From contig JAZKZX010000032.1 of assembly GCA_045612925.1 (NCBI GenBank), positions 1-64,000 of the forward strand: a stretch of 64,000 bases of DNA, written 5' to 3'. Position 1 is the stretch's first letter, and every line of letters begins with the position of its first letter. The position numbers were made by a program, and so were the translations under genes. The notes beneath the pieces were generated by a model. It saw nothing but the letters and a program-made list of their open reading frames with translations. It was not told the origin of the DNA and did not search any database. Origin of the DNA: UBA1189 sp045612925 (lineage in GTDB: Bacteria > Bacteroidota > Bacteroidia > Bacteroidales > Bacteroidaceae). Below, in pieces: positions 9,038-18,430 of the stretch.

Positions 9038-9991
9038 ATGTGCAAATATAGACCGAAGACTCCAAATACGATTGACATCTCCATCGTTGTACCCATATAC
9101 AACACTGAGAACCGCTTGGCAGAGTGCATAGAGAGTATCACTGGACAAGATTTCAAGAACATCGAGATCATCCTTGTGAACGATGGCAGTACTGACAGAA
9201 GTGGAGACATATGCGACTCGTATGCACAAATAGATTCAAGAATCATTGTCATTCACCAAGAGAACAAAGGACGCATCGTTGCCCGAGAAGTCGGCACAGA
9301 GATGGCTACTGGCGAATGGGTTGCCTATGTTGATTCTGACGACACCCTACCACACGACGCCATGTCCAACCTATACAGGGCTACAAGGAATGGTGTGGAC
9401 ATCGTATTGGGGAACGGATATACCCTGAAGGGAGAATCTCGAACGACTATACCTTTGGACAACTTCAGGCATATGGCCGTAAGAGGTGATGGATGCATTG
9501 GAGTACCTTGGGGATCATTATACAGACGTTCGGCTATCACACATTACCTATTCGATTTGCCGAGAGAATTATATATGGGAGAAGATTATATCTTTTGGCT
9601 AAGACTTATCTTCTCTACCGAGAAGCCCGTCAACATTGTATATGAGAGCGTCTACAATAAGAATCGAGATACCACAAGCAGTAGTTTCGTATGGACTGCC
9701 GACTATGCCCACCTCATCTACGAGTATAGGAAGTCATCCATACCTAAAGACCTGCAGCCCCTTTATGTAAACGACATGATTGATGATGCCATATGCAATC
9801 TGATGGCCGTGGCACAGCATCAGCACAAGAGCCATTGGACAAAGAGCCAGTTCTATAAAGACATATTAGCAGACATGAAACAGGCAAATAGGAGATTCAC
9901 TGTTAAGCAACAACTATTCCTACATCTACCCTATTTGCCCCTAAGGCAATTCATTGCCAAGATTATCCGCAAAATAAAACCCCAGTCTTAA
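9038..9991 (+). CDS. Family 2 glycosyltransferase
   Basis: About 317 residues from ATG 9038 (MCKYRPKTPNTIDISIVVPIYN). A GTG at 8996, overlapping the previous stop by 4 bp, would add 14 residues and cannot be excluded. Motifs: VVPIYNTENRLAECIESI, LVNDGSTDRSGDICDSY, VAREVGTEMATGEWVAYVD, and DSDD as the metal site. It shares the GT-A layout with its neighbour but is not a recent copy. Likely same operon as the 8043 gene. Confidence 0.87.
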   Translation: MCKYRPKTPNTIDISIVVPIYNTENRLAECIESITGQDFKNIEIILVNDGSTDRSGDICDSYAQIDSRIIVIHQENKGRIVAREVGTEMATGEWVAYVDSDDTLPHDAMSNLYRATRNGVDIVLGNGYTLKGESRTTIPLDNFRHMAVRGDGCIGVPWGSLYRRSAITHYLFDLPRELYMGEDYIFWLRLIFSTEKPVNIVYESVYNKNRDTTSSSFVWTADYAHLIYEYRKSSIPKDLQPLYVNDMIDDAICNLMAVAQHQHKSHWTKSQFYKDILADMKQANRRFTVKQQLFLHLPYLPLRQFIAKIIRKIKPQS

Positions 9992-10057
9992 AGAGTAGCA
10001 TATCTATTTATTCGGATAGTTTATCTCACCATCACATCGTCAAAAGCCTCATCATCC

Positions 10058-11068
10058 ATGATAACCTTCATCGTCACCACATATAACTTAGAAGATTACC
10101 TGCTACAGCGCTGCATAGGAAGCATCGTATCACAAGGGCTTGCACGCAACGAATATGAGATTATCGTCGTTGACGACGAGAGTGATACTCCCCCTCAGCA
10201 TGTGGTAAACGAATTTGCCCCCAAAGCCAACATCAGCCTACTCGTACAGAAGCATGCTCGCCAAGGATCCGCACGCAACCTCGCTCTACAGCATGCCAAG
10301 GGTGAATGGATACAATTTGTCGACGGTGACGACTACCTGTTTGAACACAGCATTCCTCCCCTGCTGAAACTGGCTCAAGACAATGAGTTAGACCTATTGA
10401 GCTTCGGTTTTTGCAAGGTATATGACATAACAGCCATCAAAGAGCCAGCCGACAAGCAGCAGCAAAATAGCCACAATGAAGCCAAGGCATCCATTAGCAT
10501 AACCTGTGGCAATGACTATATGCTTAGCCACAATCTGTTTGGCGGCTGCTGGGTGCTAATCTTCCGCAGAAGTATCCTCGACAACCCAAAGTATGGGCAC
10601 CCCTTACGATTTACCGAGAATATCTATATAGAAGACGAAGAATTCACCACCAAACTGGTATGGAGAGCCCAGCGCATGGCTGCTACCAACATCCCGATAT
10701 ATGCCTACTACCAACGTCCAGGCTCTACCGTACATAGCCACAGCCGCGAGCATACCGACGAACTATTCAACAACTACTTCGTGGTATTGAAGCACCTGAA
10801 CGACTTTGAGAGAGAGATAGCAGACAAGCCACACGATGGACTCACACGCAAGATCAGGTTCTTTGCCGTCGACATCCTACGCCGTGCACTACGCGAGCCC
10901 GACTGGAGAATTCGATGGAATGAGGCAGCAAGCCAATTGAAGAGACTCAAGCTCTACCCCATACCCCAAGCCAACTATTCATGGAAGTATCGCCTATTCC
11001 GTTTACTGACACAAAACAGAACAGGACAATACATACTATGGCATATAGAAAAACGACAAGAAAAATGA
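10058..11068 (+). CDS. Family 2 glycosyltransferase
   Basis: 336 residues starting MITFIVTTYNLEDYLLQRC. GT-A motifs are IIVVDDESDTPPQ, QGSARNLALQHAKGEW and the metal site VDGDDYLF. The C-terminal third (residues 230-336) is basic and amphipathic, as in many GT2 enzymes that sit on the membrane. The gene overlaps the next by 4 bp (ATGA), so the two are translationally coupled. Sugar specificity cannot be read from sequence. Confidence 0.87.
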   Translation: MITFIVTTYNLEDYLLQRCIGSIVSQGLARNEYEIIVVDDESDTPPQHVVNEFAPKANISLLVQKHARQGSARNLALQHAKGEWIQFVDGDDYLFEHSIPPLLKLAQDNELDLLSFGFCKVYDITAIKEPADKQQQNSHNEAKASISITCGNDYMLSHNLFGGCWVLIFRRSILDNPKYGHPLRFTENIYIEDEEFTTKLVWRAQRMAATNIPIYAYYQRPGSTVHSHSREHTDELFNNYFVVLKHLNDFEREIADKPHDGLTRKIRFFAVDILRRALREPDWRIRWNEAASQLKRLKLYPIPQANYSWKYRLFRLLTQNRTGQYILWHIEKRQEK

Positions 11069-12174
11069 GAATACTACTCCTGGGAGAATATAGCAACGTA
11101 CACTGGACACTGGCATGCGCACTGCGCAAGCTCGGGCATGAGGTATGCGTAATATCTAATGGTGATGAATGGAAAGGATATCCAGCCGATATATCACTCA
11201 TCCGCAAACCTGGCCGTTGGGGAGCTATTGCATACCTATATAAAGTATTAAGGCTATTACCCAAACTCAAGGGATACGATGTCGTACAACTCATCAATCC
11301 CGTACACTTCATTGACCTCAAGGCAGAACGCGGAGTCCGTATCTACGACTACCTGCAACGCCACAACAAACGCATATTCCTTGGCGCATTCGGCTACGAC
11401 TATTACTTGGTATATGATAGTGTAGTACGGCGCACCCTGCGCTATTGCGACTGGTACACCCCTACCCGAGAGGTACATCACGAGTGGAACACAGCCAACG
11501 AGCATGATTGGCTACATACGTTCAAGAAAGAGGCCAACATCCATATAGCCCAAACGTGCGATGGCATCATCAGCGGACTCTACGAATACGATGTTGCCTA
11601 TCGCCCCTACTTCCCTGACAAGACAGAATTCATCCCCTTCCCTATCGAAGTGGGCAAAACGGAGGATGCCATACCCCCCTCCACAAGAAACAACCATAAA
11701 ATTCGCTTCTTCATCGGTATACAACGTCATCGCACCGCTCTGAAGGGTACAGACATCATGCTACGTGCACTTGAGCGCATAGTTGCCGACTATCCCGACC
11801 GCGCCGAAATGATCAAAGCCGAGTCGGTGCCCTTTGCCCAATACAAGGAGATGCTACATAGCAGCGATGTACTCCTCGACCAAATATATAGCTATACCCC
11901 CGCGATGAATGCCCTTCAAGCCATGAGTCAGGGGCTCATCGTTGTCAGCGGTGGAGAGGAGGAGAACTACGACATCTTAGGCGAAAAGGAGCTTCGCCCC
12001 ATCATCAATGTCCAGCCCGACGAAGAGGATATCTATCGTCAGTTAGAGCAATTAGTGCTTCATCCCGAACGAATCCCCCAACTCAAACGAGACAGCATAG
12101 AATATGTTCGTCGCCATCACGACAGCATCAAGGTAGCACAGCGCTATCTTAAGTTTTGGAGTAGAAACAAATAA
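11065..12174 (+). CDS. GT4-like glycosyltransferase (GT-B fold)
   Basis: 369 residues from ATG 11065, chosen because it gives the classic ATGA overlap with the preceding stop and starts with the expected beta strand MRILLLGEYSNVHWTLACAL. The C-terminal half has GIQRHRTALKGTDIMLRAL, DVLLDQIYSYTPAMNALQAM and SGGEEENYDILG, matching the nucleotide-sugar site of GT-B enzymes. There is no signal peptide. It closes the run of glycosyltransferases and is 18 bp ahead of mltG. Confidence 0.82.
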   Translation: MRILLLGEYSNVHWTLACALRKLGHEVCVISNGDEWKGYPADISLIRKPGRWGAIAYLYKVLRLLPKLKGYDVVQLINPVHFIDLKAERGVRIYDYLQRHNKRIFLGAFGYDYYLVYDSVVRRTLRYCDWYTPTREVHHEWNTANEHDWLHTFKKEANIHIAQTCDGIISGLYEYDVAYRPYFPDKTEFIPFPIEVGKTEDAIPPSTRNNHKIRFFIGIQRHRTALKGTDIMLRALERIVADYPDRAEMIKAESVPFAQYKEMLHSSDVLLDQIYSYTPAMNALQAMSQGLIVVSGGEEENYDILGEKELRPIINVQPDEEDIYRQLEQLVLHPERIPQLKRDSIEYVRRHHDSIKVAQRYLKFWSRNK

Positions 12175-12192
12175 ATCATATTTATCAAAGAA

Positions 12193-13227
12193 ATGAAAAA
12201 ACATTTACGATACATTATTGGCTGCGCGGTAATACTGTTGCTCATGGTGAGCATGGCAGGATATATGGCCTATATGGCGATATTAGCCCCTGTCGTTAAG
12301 AACGAGCAGGTCACCTATGTGCAGATAACCCCCAATGACAACATCCATACCATTGAGGAGACGCTATCATCTGCCGCAAGTTTCAAGACAATGGCTGGCT
12401 TTGCACCCTTAATGAACTATTACCGATACGACACCCGCATAAAACCCGGCAACTATGCCATACGCCCAGGAGATTCGATGCGAGATCTTTGTCTACGTCT
12501 TCTCTCAGGCAATCAGACTCCCGTAAAACTCGTCATCCCATCTGTTCGCACGCTCGACCGCTTGGCCAGTGCCGTGAGCAAGCAACTCATGACAGACTCT
12601 GCCTCCATCATGACCATGCTCACCAATAAGCACTTGCTCGACAGCTTGGGATACACTACCAAGACCATTCCAAGCCTCTTTATCCCCAACACCTACGAGG
12701 TCTATTGGACCATGACTCCCGATCAATTCGTCGCTCGCATGCTAAAGGAGCACAAACGATTCTGGACCCCCTCCCGCATCGCCAAAGCCCAGGCACAGGG
12801 TCTAACCCCTAACCAGGTCATGACATTAGCCTCCATTGTCGATGAAGAGACCGCCAAGGATGATGAAAAGCCTATGGTAGCAGGCCTCTACCTCAACCGT
12901 CTGAAGCGTGGCATGCTCCTGCAAGCAGACCCCACAGTAAAGTTTGCACTCGGAGACTTCGAGCTGCGCCGCATCCTCTATGCACACCTACAGACCGACT
13001 CGCCCTACAACACCTACAAGTACGCAGGACTTCCGCCCGGCCCCATACGCATACCGAGCATGGCAGCTATCGAGAGCGTACTCAATCCGGCCAAACACAC
13101 CTATATATATATGTGCGCGAAGGAGGACTTCTCGGGTTATCACAACTTCGCCTCTACACTCACTCAGCACAACGCCAATGCACGACGCTATCAGCAAGCA
13201 TTAAATAGACTTGGAATAAAGAAATAG
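12193..13227 (+). CDS. mltG: Endolytic murein transglycosylase MltG (YceG-like)
   Basis: 344 residues: one N-terminal membrane anchor (residues 8-32), a LysM-like segment around 40-110 and the YceG domain. The active-site region ASIVDEET (213-220) holds the catalytic Glu, followed by GLYLNRLKRGMLLQADPTV, the strongest family match. MltG cuts nascent peptidoglycan strands at the outer face of the inner membrane and sets glycan length. It lies 18 bp behind the glycosyltransferases, so it may be read through from their promoter. Confidence 0.93.
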   Translation: MKKHLRYIIGCAVILLLMVSMAGYMAYMAILAPVVKNEQVTYVQITPNDNIHTIEETLSSAASFKTMAGFAPLMNYYRYDTRIKPGNYAIRPGDSMRDLCLRLLSGNQTPVKLVIPSVRTLDRLASAVSKQLMTDSASIMTMLTNKHLLDSLGYTTKTIPSLFIPNTYEVYWTMTPDQFVARMLKEHKRFWTPSRIAKAQAQGLTPNQVMTLASIVDEETAKDDEKPMVAGLYLNRLKRGMLLQADPTVKFALGDFELRRILYAHLQTDSPYNTYKYAGLPPGPIRIPSMAAIESVLNPAKHTYIYMCAKEDFSGYHNFASTLTQHNANARRYQQALNRLGIKK

Positions 13228-13264
13228 CGCCGTTCCCCTATCGACGCGACGTAGACAACACCAA

Positions 13265-13290
13265 CGCACGGGCAACCTTTTGCTCGTGCG
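13265..13290 (+). terminator. Hairpin downstream of mltG
   Basis: CGCACG pairs with CGTGCG and the inner GCAA with TTGC. It is followed by CTTTGTT, a modest T run. Confidence 0.6.
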
Positions 13291-13328
13291 CTTTGTTAAT
13301 ATAGGGTATTCATAAACCCCTATTCTAT

Positions 13329-13919
13329 ATGAAAAAGTTTTTTTATCTCACTATTCTTTTCGTCATGTCGCAGGGTATGTCTTCTTACGCTCAATCCAGC
13401 AGAACAGCCCGCGAAGAGGCGTGGCGTGTGGAACGCCTTCGCAAACGCGCTGAAGCCCGTGCCATAGAGCAACGCCAAGACTCCATCGCCTATCAGTCAG
13501 CGCTCGAAGCCCTACGAACAGGCTCTTGGGTACTCGAAGCCAACAATCTCAACTTCTCTAATGGTATCATGCGTTTCGTCTCGTCGAGCACAAACTATAT
13601 CAGTTGTACCAACGATCAAGGCACCATACAAACCGCCTATGCCAACTTCACCTATACCCCCAATGGATTAGGGGGTGTGACTGTGCAGGGAAACATCTCA
13701 AACGAGGATTTTTCGGTAGACAAAGACGGCAATGCCTACTACAGCTTCGGCATACAGGGCAATGCCGTGTCAGCTACCGTCAATCTAACCCTCACCGCAG
13801 GCACCAATCAGGCCAGTGCCACGGTCACACCCAACTTCATGGGTCAACCACTCACTTTTGACGGCTACTTAGTACCTTATAACCAATCCGTCATATTCCA
13901 AGGCATGCCGCAGTGGTGA
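13329..13919 (+). CDS. DUF4251 exported protein
   Basis: 196 residues. MKKFFYLTILFVMSQGMSSY then AQ is a cleavable signal peptide. A basic, Arg/Glu-rich helix (residues 25-60) is followed by a beta-rich domain with GSWVLEANNLNF and many short glycine turns, the DUF4251 pattern. The family is found almost only in Bacteroidota and has no assigned function. No promoter of the usual type is clear upstream. Confidence 0.8.
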   Translation: MKKFFYLTILFVMSQGMSSYAQSSRTAREEAWRVERLRKRAEARAIEQRQDSIAYQSALEALRTGSWVLEANNLNFSNGIMRFVSSSTNYISCTNDQGTIQTAYANFTYTPNGLGGVTVQGNISNEDFSVDKDGNAYYSFGIQGNAVSATVNLTLTAGTNQASATVTPNFMGQPLTFDGYLVPYNQSVIFQGMPQW

Positions 13920-13971
13920 TGGGAAGAGAATAATAAAACATCAATTAGAAGTGTACGTATTCACTGAGGAC

Positions 13972-14004
13972 AAAAAAGTAGAGGCTCGAGAAATCTCGAG
14001 CCTC
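13972..14004. terminator. Terminator of the initiator tRNA (also able to act for DUF4251)
   Basis: Perfect 10-bp arms GAGGCTCGAG (13981-13990) and CTCGAGCCTC (13995-14004) with a 4-nt loop. On the minus strand it is followed by a T-rich run at 13977-13972. It starts 5 bp past the tRNA 3' end. Confidence 0.85.
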
Positions 14005-14009
14005 TTTAG

Positions 14010-14081
<72 letters not shown>

Positions 14082-14095
14082 ATGTTTTGATGATG

Positions 14096-14126
14096 CAAAG
14101 GTAGTGCTTTTTCTTTACACTGCAAA
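14096..14126 (-). promoter_or_regulatory. Promoter of the initiator tRNA
   Basis: On the minus strand TTTG (14126-14123), a 19-bp spacer, and TACCTTTG (14103-14096). The tRNA begins 15 bp downstream of the -7 element. Confidence 0.7.
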
Positions 14127-14186
14127 CATTTTCGCAACTTTTTTATGTTTTTCAGCATTTTTTCTCTTTCGAGTGATTAAATTTCG

Positions 14187-14194
14187 TACTTTTG
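14187..14194 (+). promoter_or_regulatory. -7 element TACTTTTG before the pseudouridine synthase
   Basis: TACTTTTG in an AT-rich region. It makes the in-frame start at 14192 impossible and supports ATG 14264. Confidence 0.5.
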
Positions 14195-14263
14195 TCACTG
14201 TCAAAGGTAGCCTTATGCAACCTACGACAAGTAAATAGCAATACATCAAACACCAATAGCACG

Positions 14264-14944
14264 ATGACGATACTATACGAAGACAACCACATCATCATAG
14301 TCAATAAAGCCTCCTCAGAGATTGTGCAAGGCGACAAAACAGGCGACCTCCCCCTCTCCGAGATGGTGAAACAATACATCAAGGAGAAGTACAACAAGCC
14401 CGGCGCCGTATTCCTTGGTGTGGTACATAGGCTCGATCGTCCGGTAAGCGGAGTGGTCGTATTTGCTCGCACCAGCAAGGCCCTTGAGCGTCTCAATGCC
14501 ATGTTCCGTGAGGGAGGTCACATTAAAAAGACCTATTGGGCCATCGTAAAGAATCGCCCAGCAGAGCCCGAAGCCGAACTGGTACACTACCTCGTGCGCA
14601 ATGAGCAGCAAAACAAATCGTATGCCTATCCTTCAGAGCGTGCTGGTGCTAAGCGCTCGGTGCTCAACTATCGCCTGTTAGGCAGTATGGACAACTATCA
14701 CCTGCTTGAGGTTGCTTTGCAGACAGGCCGCCACCACCAGATACGTTGCCAACTCTCCAAGATGGGTTGTCCCATCAAGGGCGACCTCAAGTATGGCGCA
14801 GAGCGTTCCAACCCCGACGGCAGCATCTGCCTGCATGCCCGCCGCATACAGTTCGAGCACCCTGTATCCAAAATCATGATTGATGTGGTGGCTCCTGTCC
14901 CAGAAGACCGCCTATGGCAGAGTGCCGAGCACATGATGAGCTAA
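14264..14944 (+). CDS. RluA-family pseudouridine synthase
   Basis: 226 residues from ATG 14264 (MTILYEDNHIIIVNKASSEI). The catalytic loop is HRLDRPVSGVVVFART with the active Asp58. Downstream motifs TGRHHQIRCQLSKMGCPIKGDLKYG and ICLHARRIQFEHP also match the family. There is no S4 domain, so it is the short form. Such enzymes convert uridine to pseudouridine in rRNA or tRNA; the site modified cannot be predicted from sequence alone. Confidence 0.92.
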   Translation: MTILYEDNHIIIVNKASSEIVQGDKTGDLPLSEMVKQYIKEKYNKPGAVFLGVVHRLDRPVSGVVVFARTSKALERLNAMFREGGHIKKTYWAIVKNRPAEPEAELVHYLVRNEQQNKSYAYPSERAGAKRSVLNYRLLGSMDNYHLLEVALQTGRHHQIRCQLSKMGCPIKGDLKYGAERSNPDGSICLHARRIQFEHPVSKIMIDVVAPVPEDRLWQSAEHMMS

Positions 14945-15028
14945 AAACCACCATTTTGTGCAGGAAATCACTCAAAAACAGTAAAAAAAGCACAAAAGAT
15001 TCCCCTTTTGCAAAAATATGTAAAAACT

Positions 15029-15062
15029 TTTGGTGGAATACAAATAATTTTCATTACTTTTG
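15029..15062 (+). promoter_or_regulatory. Promoter of the glycogen operon
   Basis: TTTG at 15029-15032, a 22-bp spacer (slightly long), TACTTTTG at 15055-15062. The leader to ATG 15107 is about 38 nt. Confidence 0.6.
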
Positions 15063-15106
15063 GGCAATTTATATAAATACTAAAAACACTATTAATAATC
15101 TAAGCT

Positions 15107-17047
15107 ATGGGATATTTAAGATTCGACAAGACGTTAATGACGAACTTAGAAGAATCGCTCCCTCGCGAGATATTGCGTACCAATAGGTCGGGTGCTTACA
15201 GCTGCTCTACCATTATTGACTGCAATACGAGAAAGTACCATGGACTGCTCGTCATTCCTCTCCCCGAGATGGACGACGAGAATCATGTATTACTTTCTTC
15301 GCTCGATGAGACAGTGATTCAGCACGGCGCCGAGTTCAATCTGGGCGTACACAAGTATTCGGGTAATAGCTTCAGTCCCCAGGGGCACAAGTATATCCGA
15401 GAGTTTCAATGGGAGCGCGTGCCGACCACTATCTATCGCGTTGGCGGCGTCATCCTGAAGAAGGAGAAAGCCTTCGTACATCACGAAAACCGCATCCTTA
15501 TCCGTTACACCTTGCTTGATGCTCATTCTCCTACCACCCTGCGTTTGCGTCCCTTTATGGCGTTCCGCAGCGTACGTCAGTTCACCCACGAGAACTGGCA
15601 GGTCAACAAGAGCTATCAAGAGGTAGACAATGGTATCAAGACCTGCATGTATCCGGGCTATCCCGAGTTGTTCATGCAGACCAACAAGAAGAACGAGTTT
15701 GTATACTGTCCCGACTGGTATCGTGGCATGGAGTACCCTAAGGAGCAGGAGCGTGGTTACCACTTCAACGAAGACCTCTACGTACCCGGTTACTTTGAGG
15801 TGCCCATCAAGAAGGGCGAGACCATCATCTTCTCGGCAGGTATCTCTGAGGCTTCATCACGCAAGCTCAAGCAGATGTTCGAGCACGAGTACGATATTCG
15901 TCCTCCGCGCGACACCTTCAAGAACAGCATGGTTATCGCAGGCCACCAGTTCCACAACCTTCAGGGCGACCGCCACTACATCTTGGCCGGTTATCCTTGG
16001 TTTAAGTGCCGTGCTCGCGACATGTTCATATCTCTCCCCGGCTTGACATTGGCTACAGGTGAGATGGACGAGTTCCAATCGGCCATGGAGACAGCCGCCG
16101 AGGCCATCAACGACTTCATCAACGAGCGTCCCAGCGAGTGCAAGATCTATGAGATGGAGCACCCCGATGTATTGCTTTGGGCCGTATGGACCTTGCAGCA
16201 ATATGCCAAGAAGACCTCGATGAAGCAATGTTGGGACGAATATGGCCAACTTTTGCAAGACATCATAGACTATATCCGTCGTGGCAAGCACGACAACCTC
16301 TTCTTGCACGACAACGCGTTGCTCTACACCAATGGTAGAGACAAGGCTGTTACCTGGATGAACTCCGTTGCCAATGGCCGTCCCGTAGTGCCACGCACAG
16401 GTTATATCGTCGAGATCAACGCCTTGTGGTACAATGCGCTACGCTTTGCTGCTGAGATGAATCACATCGGAGGCAACGAAGACATGTCAGAGACATTGAA
16501 CGACCTTGCACAACGTTGCCAACTCTCGTTCGTAGGCAAGTTCCTCAACGAGCACGGTTGGTTGTTCGACTATGTCGATGGCGATGAGCCCAATTGGAGC
16601 GTACGTCCCAACATGATCTTTGCCGTAGCTCTCGACTACTCTCCCCTCGATCGCAAGCAGCAGAAGAGCGTGCTCGACATCGTCACCAAGGAGTTGCTCA
16701 CCCCGAAGGGTTTGCGTTCACTCAGCCCCAAGAGTTTCGGTTACAACCCCAACTATGTAGGTCCGCAGACAGAGCGCGACTATGCTTACCACCAGGGTAC
16801 CGCATGGCCTTGGCTCGGAGGTTTCTACATGGAGGCCTACCTGCGCATCCACAAGATGAGCGGTCTGTCCTTCGTAGAGCGTCAGCTCATCGGTTTCGAG
16901 GACGAGATGACCACCCACTGTATCGGTTCTATCCCCGAGCTCTTCGATGGCAATCCCCCTTACCTCGGACGCGGTGCCGTAGCCTTTGCCATGAACGTGG
17001 CCGAGATACTGCGCATATTGGATGTATTAAATGAGTATGACATATAA
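15107..17047 (+). CDS. Glycogen debranching enzyme (amylo-alpha-1,6-glucosidase, GH133 type)
   Basis: 646 residues. The N-terminal domain (about 1-280) opens with REILRTNRSGAYSCSTII and TRKYHGLLVI, as in bacterial and archaeal debranching enzymes. The C-terminal (alpha/alpha)6 domain has AGYPWFKCRARDMFISLPGL and later YHQGTAWPWLGGFY, the acid-residue regions of the hydrolase. It removes alpha-1,6 branches in cytoplasmic glycogen. It is the first gene of a three-gene operon, 20 bp ahead of the glycogen synthase gene. No signal peptide, consistent with a cytoplasmic enzyme. Confidence 0.92.
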   Translation: MGYLRFDKTLMTNLEESLPREILRTNRSGAYSCSTIIDCNTRKYHGLLVIPLPEMDDENHVLLSSLDETVIQHGAEFNLGVHKYSGNSFSPQGHKYIREFQWERVPTTIYRVGGVILKKEKAFVHHENRILIRYTLLDAHSPTTLRLRPFMAFRSVRQFTHENWQVNKSYQEVDNGIKTCMYPGYPELFMQTNKKNEFVYCPDWYRGMEYPKEQERGYHFNEDLYVPGYFEVPIKKGETIIFSAGISEASSRKLKQMFEHEYDIRPPRDTFKNSMVIAGHQFHNLQGDRHYILAGYPWFKCRARDMFISLPGLTLATGEMDEFQSAMETAAEAINDFINERPSECKIYEMEHPDVLLWAVWTLQQYAKKTSMKQCWDEYGQLLQDIIDYIRRGKHDNLFLHDNALLYTNGRDKAVTWMNSVANGRPVVPRTGYIVEINALWYNALRFAAEMNHIGGNEDMSETLNDLAQRCQLSFVGKFLNEHGWLFDYVDGDEPNWSVRPNMIFAVALDYSPLDRKQQKSVLDIVTKELLTPKGLRSLSPKSFGYNPNYVGPQTERDYAYHQGTAWPWLGGFYMEAYLRIHKMSGLSFVERQLIGFEDEMTTHCIGSIPELFDGNPPYLGRGAVAFAMNVAEILRILDVLNEYDI

Positions 17048-17067
17048 TATATAGGAGGAACGCAAGT

Positions 17068-18375
17068 ATGAAAGTATTAATGTTCGGTTGGGAGTTTCCT
17101 CCTAAGATCTATGGAGGTCTCGCAGTTGCCAGTTATGGTATCACGAAGGGATTAAGCCTTCAGGGCGATGTAGAAACCACCTTCTGTTTGCCCAAGCCCA
17201 CGGGTGAAGAGGAGAAGTTCTTGAAAATTATCAACATGAGTCAGGTCCCCGTCGTATGGCGCGATGCCAACTACGATTGGATCAAGGATAGATTCGTAGG
17301 TCACACGGCCGAGGACTACTATCGTTTCCGCGACCATCTCTATGCAGATTTCAACTATCTGCAGGGACTTGACGATTTAGGCTGCATACAGTTTGCCGGT
17401 GGTTATCCCGACAACCTGCACGATGAGATCAACAACTTCAGCATCATTGCCGGTGTTTTGGCTCGTAGCGAAGAGTTTGACATGATCCACGCCCATGACT
17501 GGCTCACCTACCCCGCAGGTGTACACGCCAAGATGGTCAGTGGCAAGCCCTTGTGCATCCACGTGCATGCTACCGACTTTGACCGCTCTCGCGGTAAGGT
17601 CAACCCCACGGTGTACAGTGTAGAGAAGAATGGTATGGACCATGCCGATTGCATCATGTGCGTATCAGAGCACACACGCCAGACCGTCATCCATCAGTAC
17701 CACCAAGACCCCCGCAAGTGCGTGGCTATGCACAATGCAGTATATCCTCTCAGTCAAGAATTGTTGGACATCGTACCCCATAAGAACCCCAATGAGAAGG
17801 TGGTTACCTATTTAGGTCGTATCACCATGCAGAAGGGTCCTGAATACTTTGTCGAAGCAGCCGCCAAGGTGCTTCAGCGCACTCGCAACATCCGTTTCTG
17901 CATGGCAGGTAGCGGTGACATGATGAATGCGATGATTCATTTGGCAGCCGAGCGCGGTATTGCCGACCGTTTCCATTTCCCCGGATTCCAGAAAGGCCGT
18001 CAGGTATATGAGGCATACAAGAACTCCGATGTCTTTGTGATGCCCTCAGTGTCTGAGCCGTTTGGTATCGCCCCCTTGGAGGCTATGCAGTGCGGTTGTC
18101 CCTCGATCATCTCCAAGCAATCCGGTTGCGGTGAGATCCTGGACAATGTCATCAAGGTCGACTACTGGGATATCGACGCTTTGGCCGATGCCATGTATAG
18201 CGTATGTACCAACGACGCCTTGTACGAGTACCTCTCCGAGGAAGGTATCAAGGAGGTAGACCGTATTACCTGGGAGAAGGTAGGCTTGCGCATACGCGAG
18301 TGCTATAATCAGCTTTGTGGCCGTGGTTATTTCAACAATGACGACTACCTTGAAGCTGTAAAAAACATAAAGTAG
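17068..18375 (+). CDS. GT4 family glycogen/starch synthase-like glycosyltransferase
   Basis: 435 residues. The N-terminus MKVLMFGWEFPPKIYGGLAV is the donor-binding opening of glycogen-synthase-like GT4 enzymes. HAHDWLTYPAGVHAK, the YLGRITMQKGPEYFVEAA stretch and SEPFGIAPLEAMQCGCPSI (the E-x7-E motif) follow in order. It should extend alpha-1,4-glucan from a nucleotide-glucose. The start has a clear AGGAGG about 10 bp upstream, unusual for Bacteroidota and suggesting strong translation. It lies between the debranching enzyme and a GH57 enzyme. Confidence 0.9.
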   Translation: MKVLMFGWEFPPKIYGGLAVASYGITKGLSLQGDVETTFCLPKPTGEEEKFLKIINMSQVPVVWRDANYDWIKDRFVGHTAEDYYRFRDHLYADFNYLQGLDDLGCIQFAGGYPDNLHDEINNFSIIAGVLARSEEFDMIHAHDWLTYPAGVHAKMVSGKPLCIHVHATDFDRSRGKVNPTVYSVEKNGMDHADCIMCVSEHTRQTVIHQYHQDPRKCVAMHNAVYPLSQELLDIVPHKNPNEKVVTYLGRITMQKGPEYFVEAAAKVLQRTRNIRFCMAGSGDMMNAMIHLAAERGIADRFHFPGFQKGRQVYEAYKNSDVFVMPSVSEPFGIAPLEAMQCGCPSIISKQSGCGEILDNVIKVDYWDIDALADAMYSVCTNDALYEYLSEEGIKEVDRITWEKVGLRIRECYNQLCGRGYFNNDDYLEAVKNIK

Positions 18376-18430
18376 GATAAGCGGCTAACGCCTAAAACAG
18401 AAGAAAACAAAAAGATTAAATATTCAAGTC

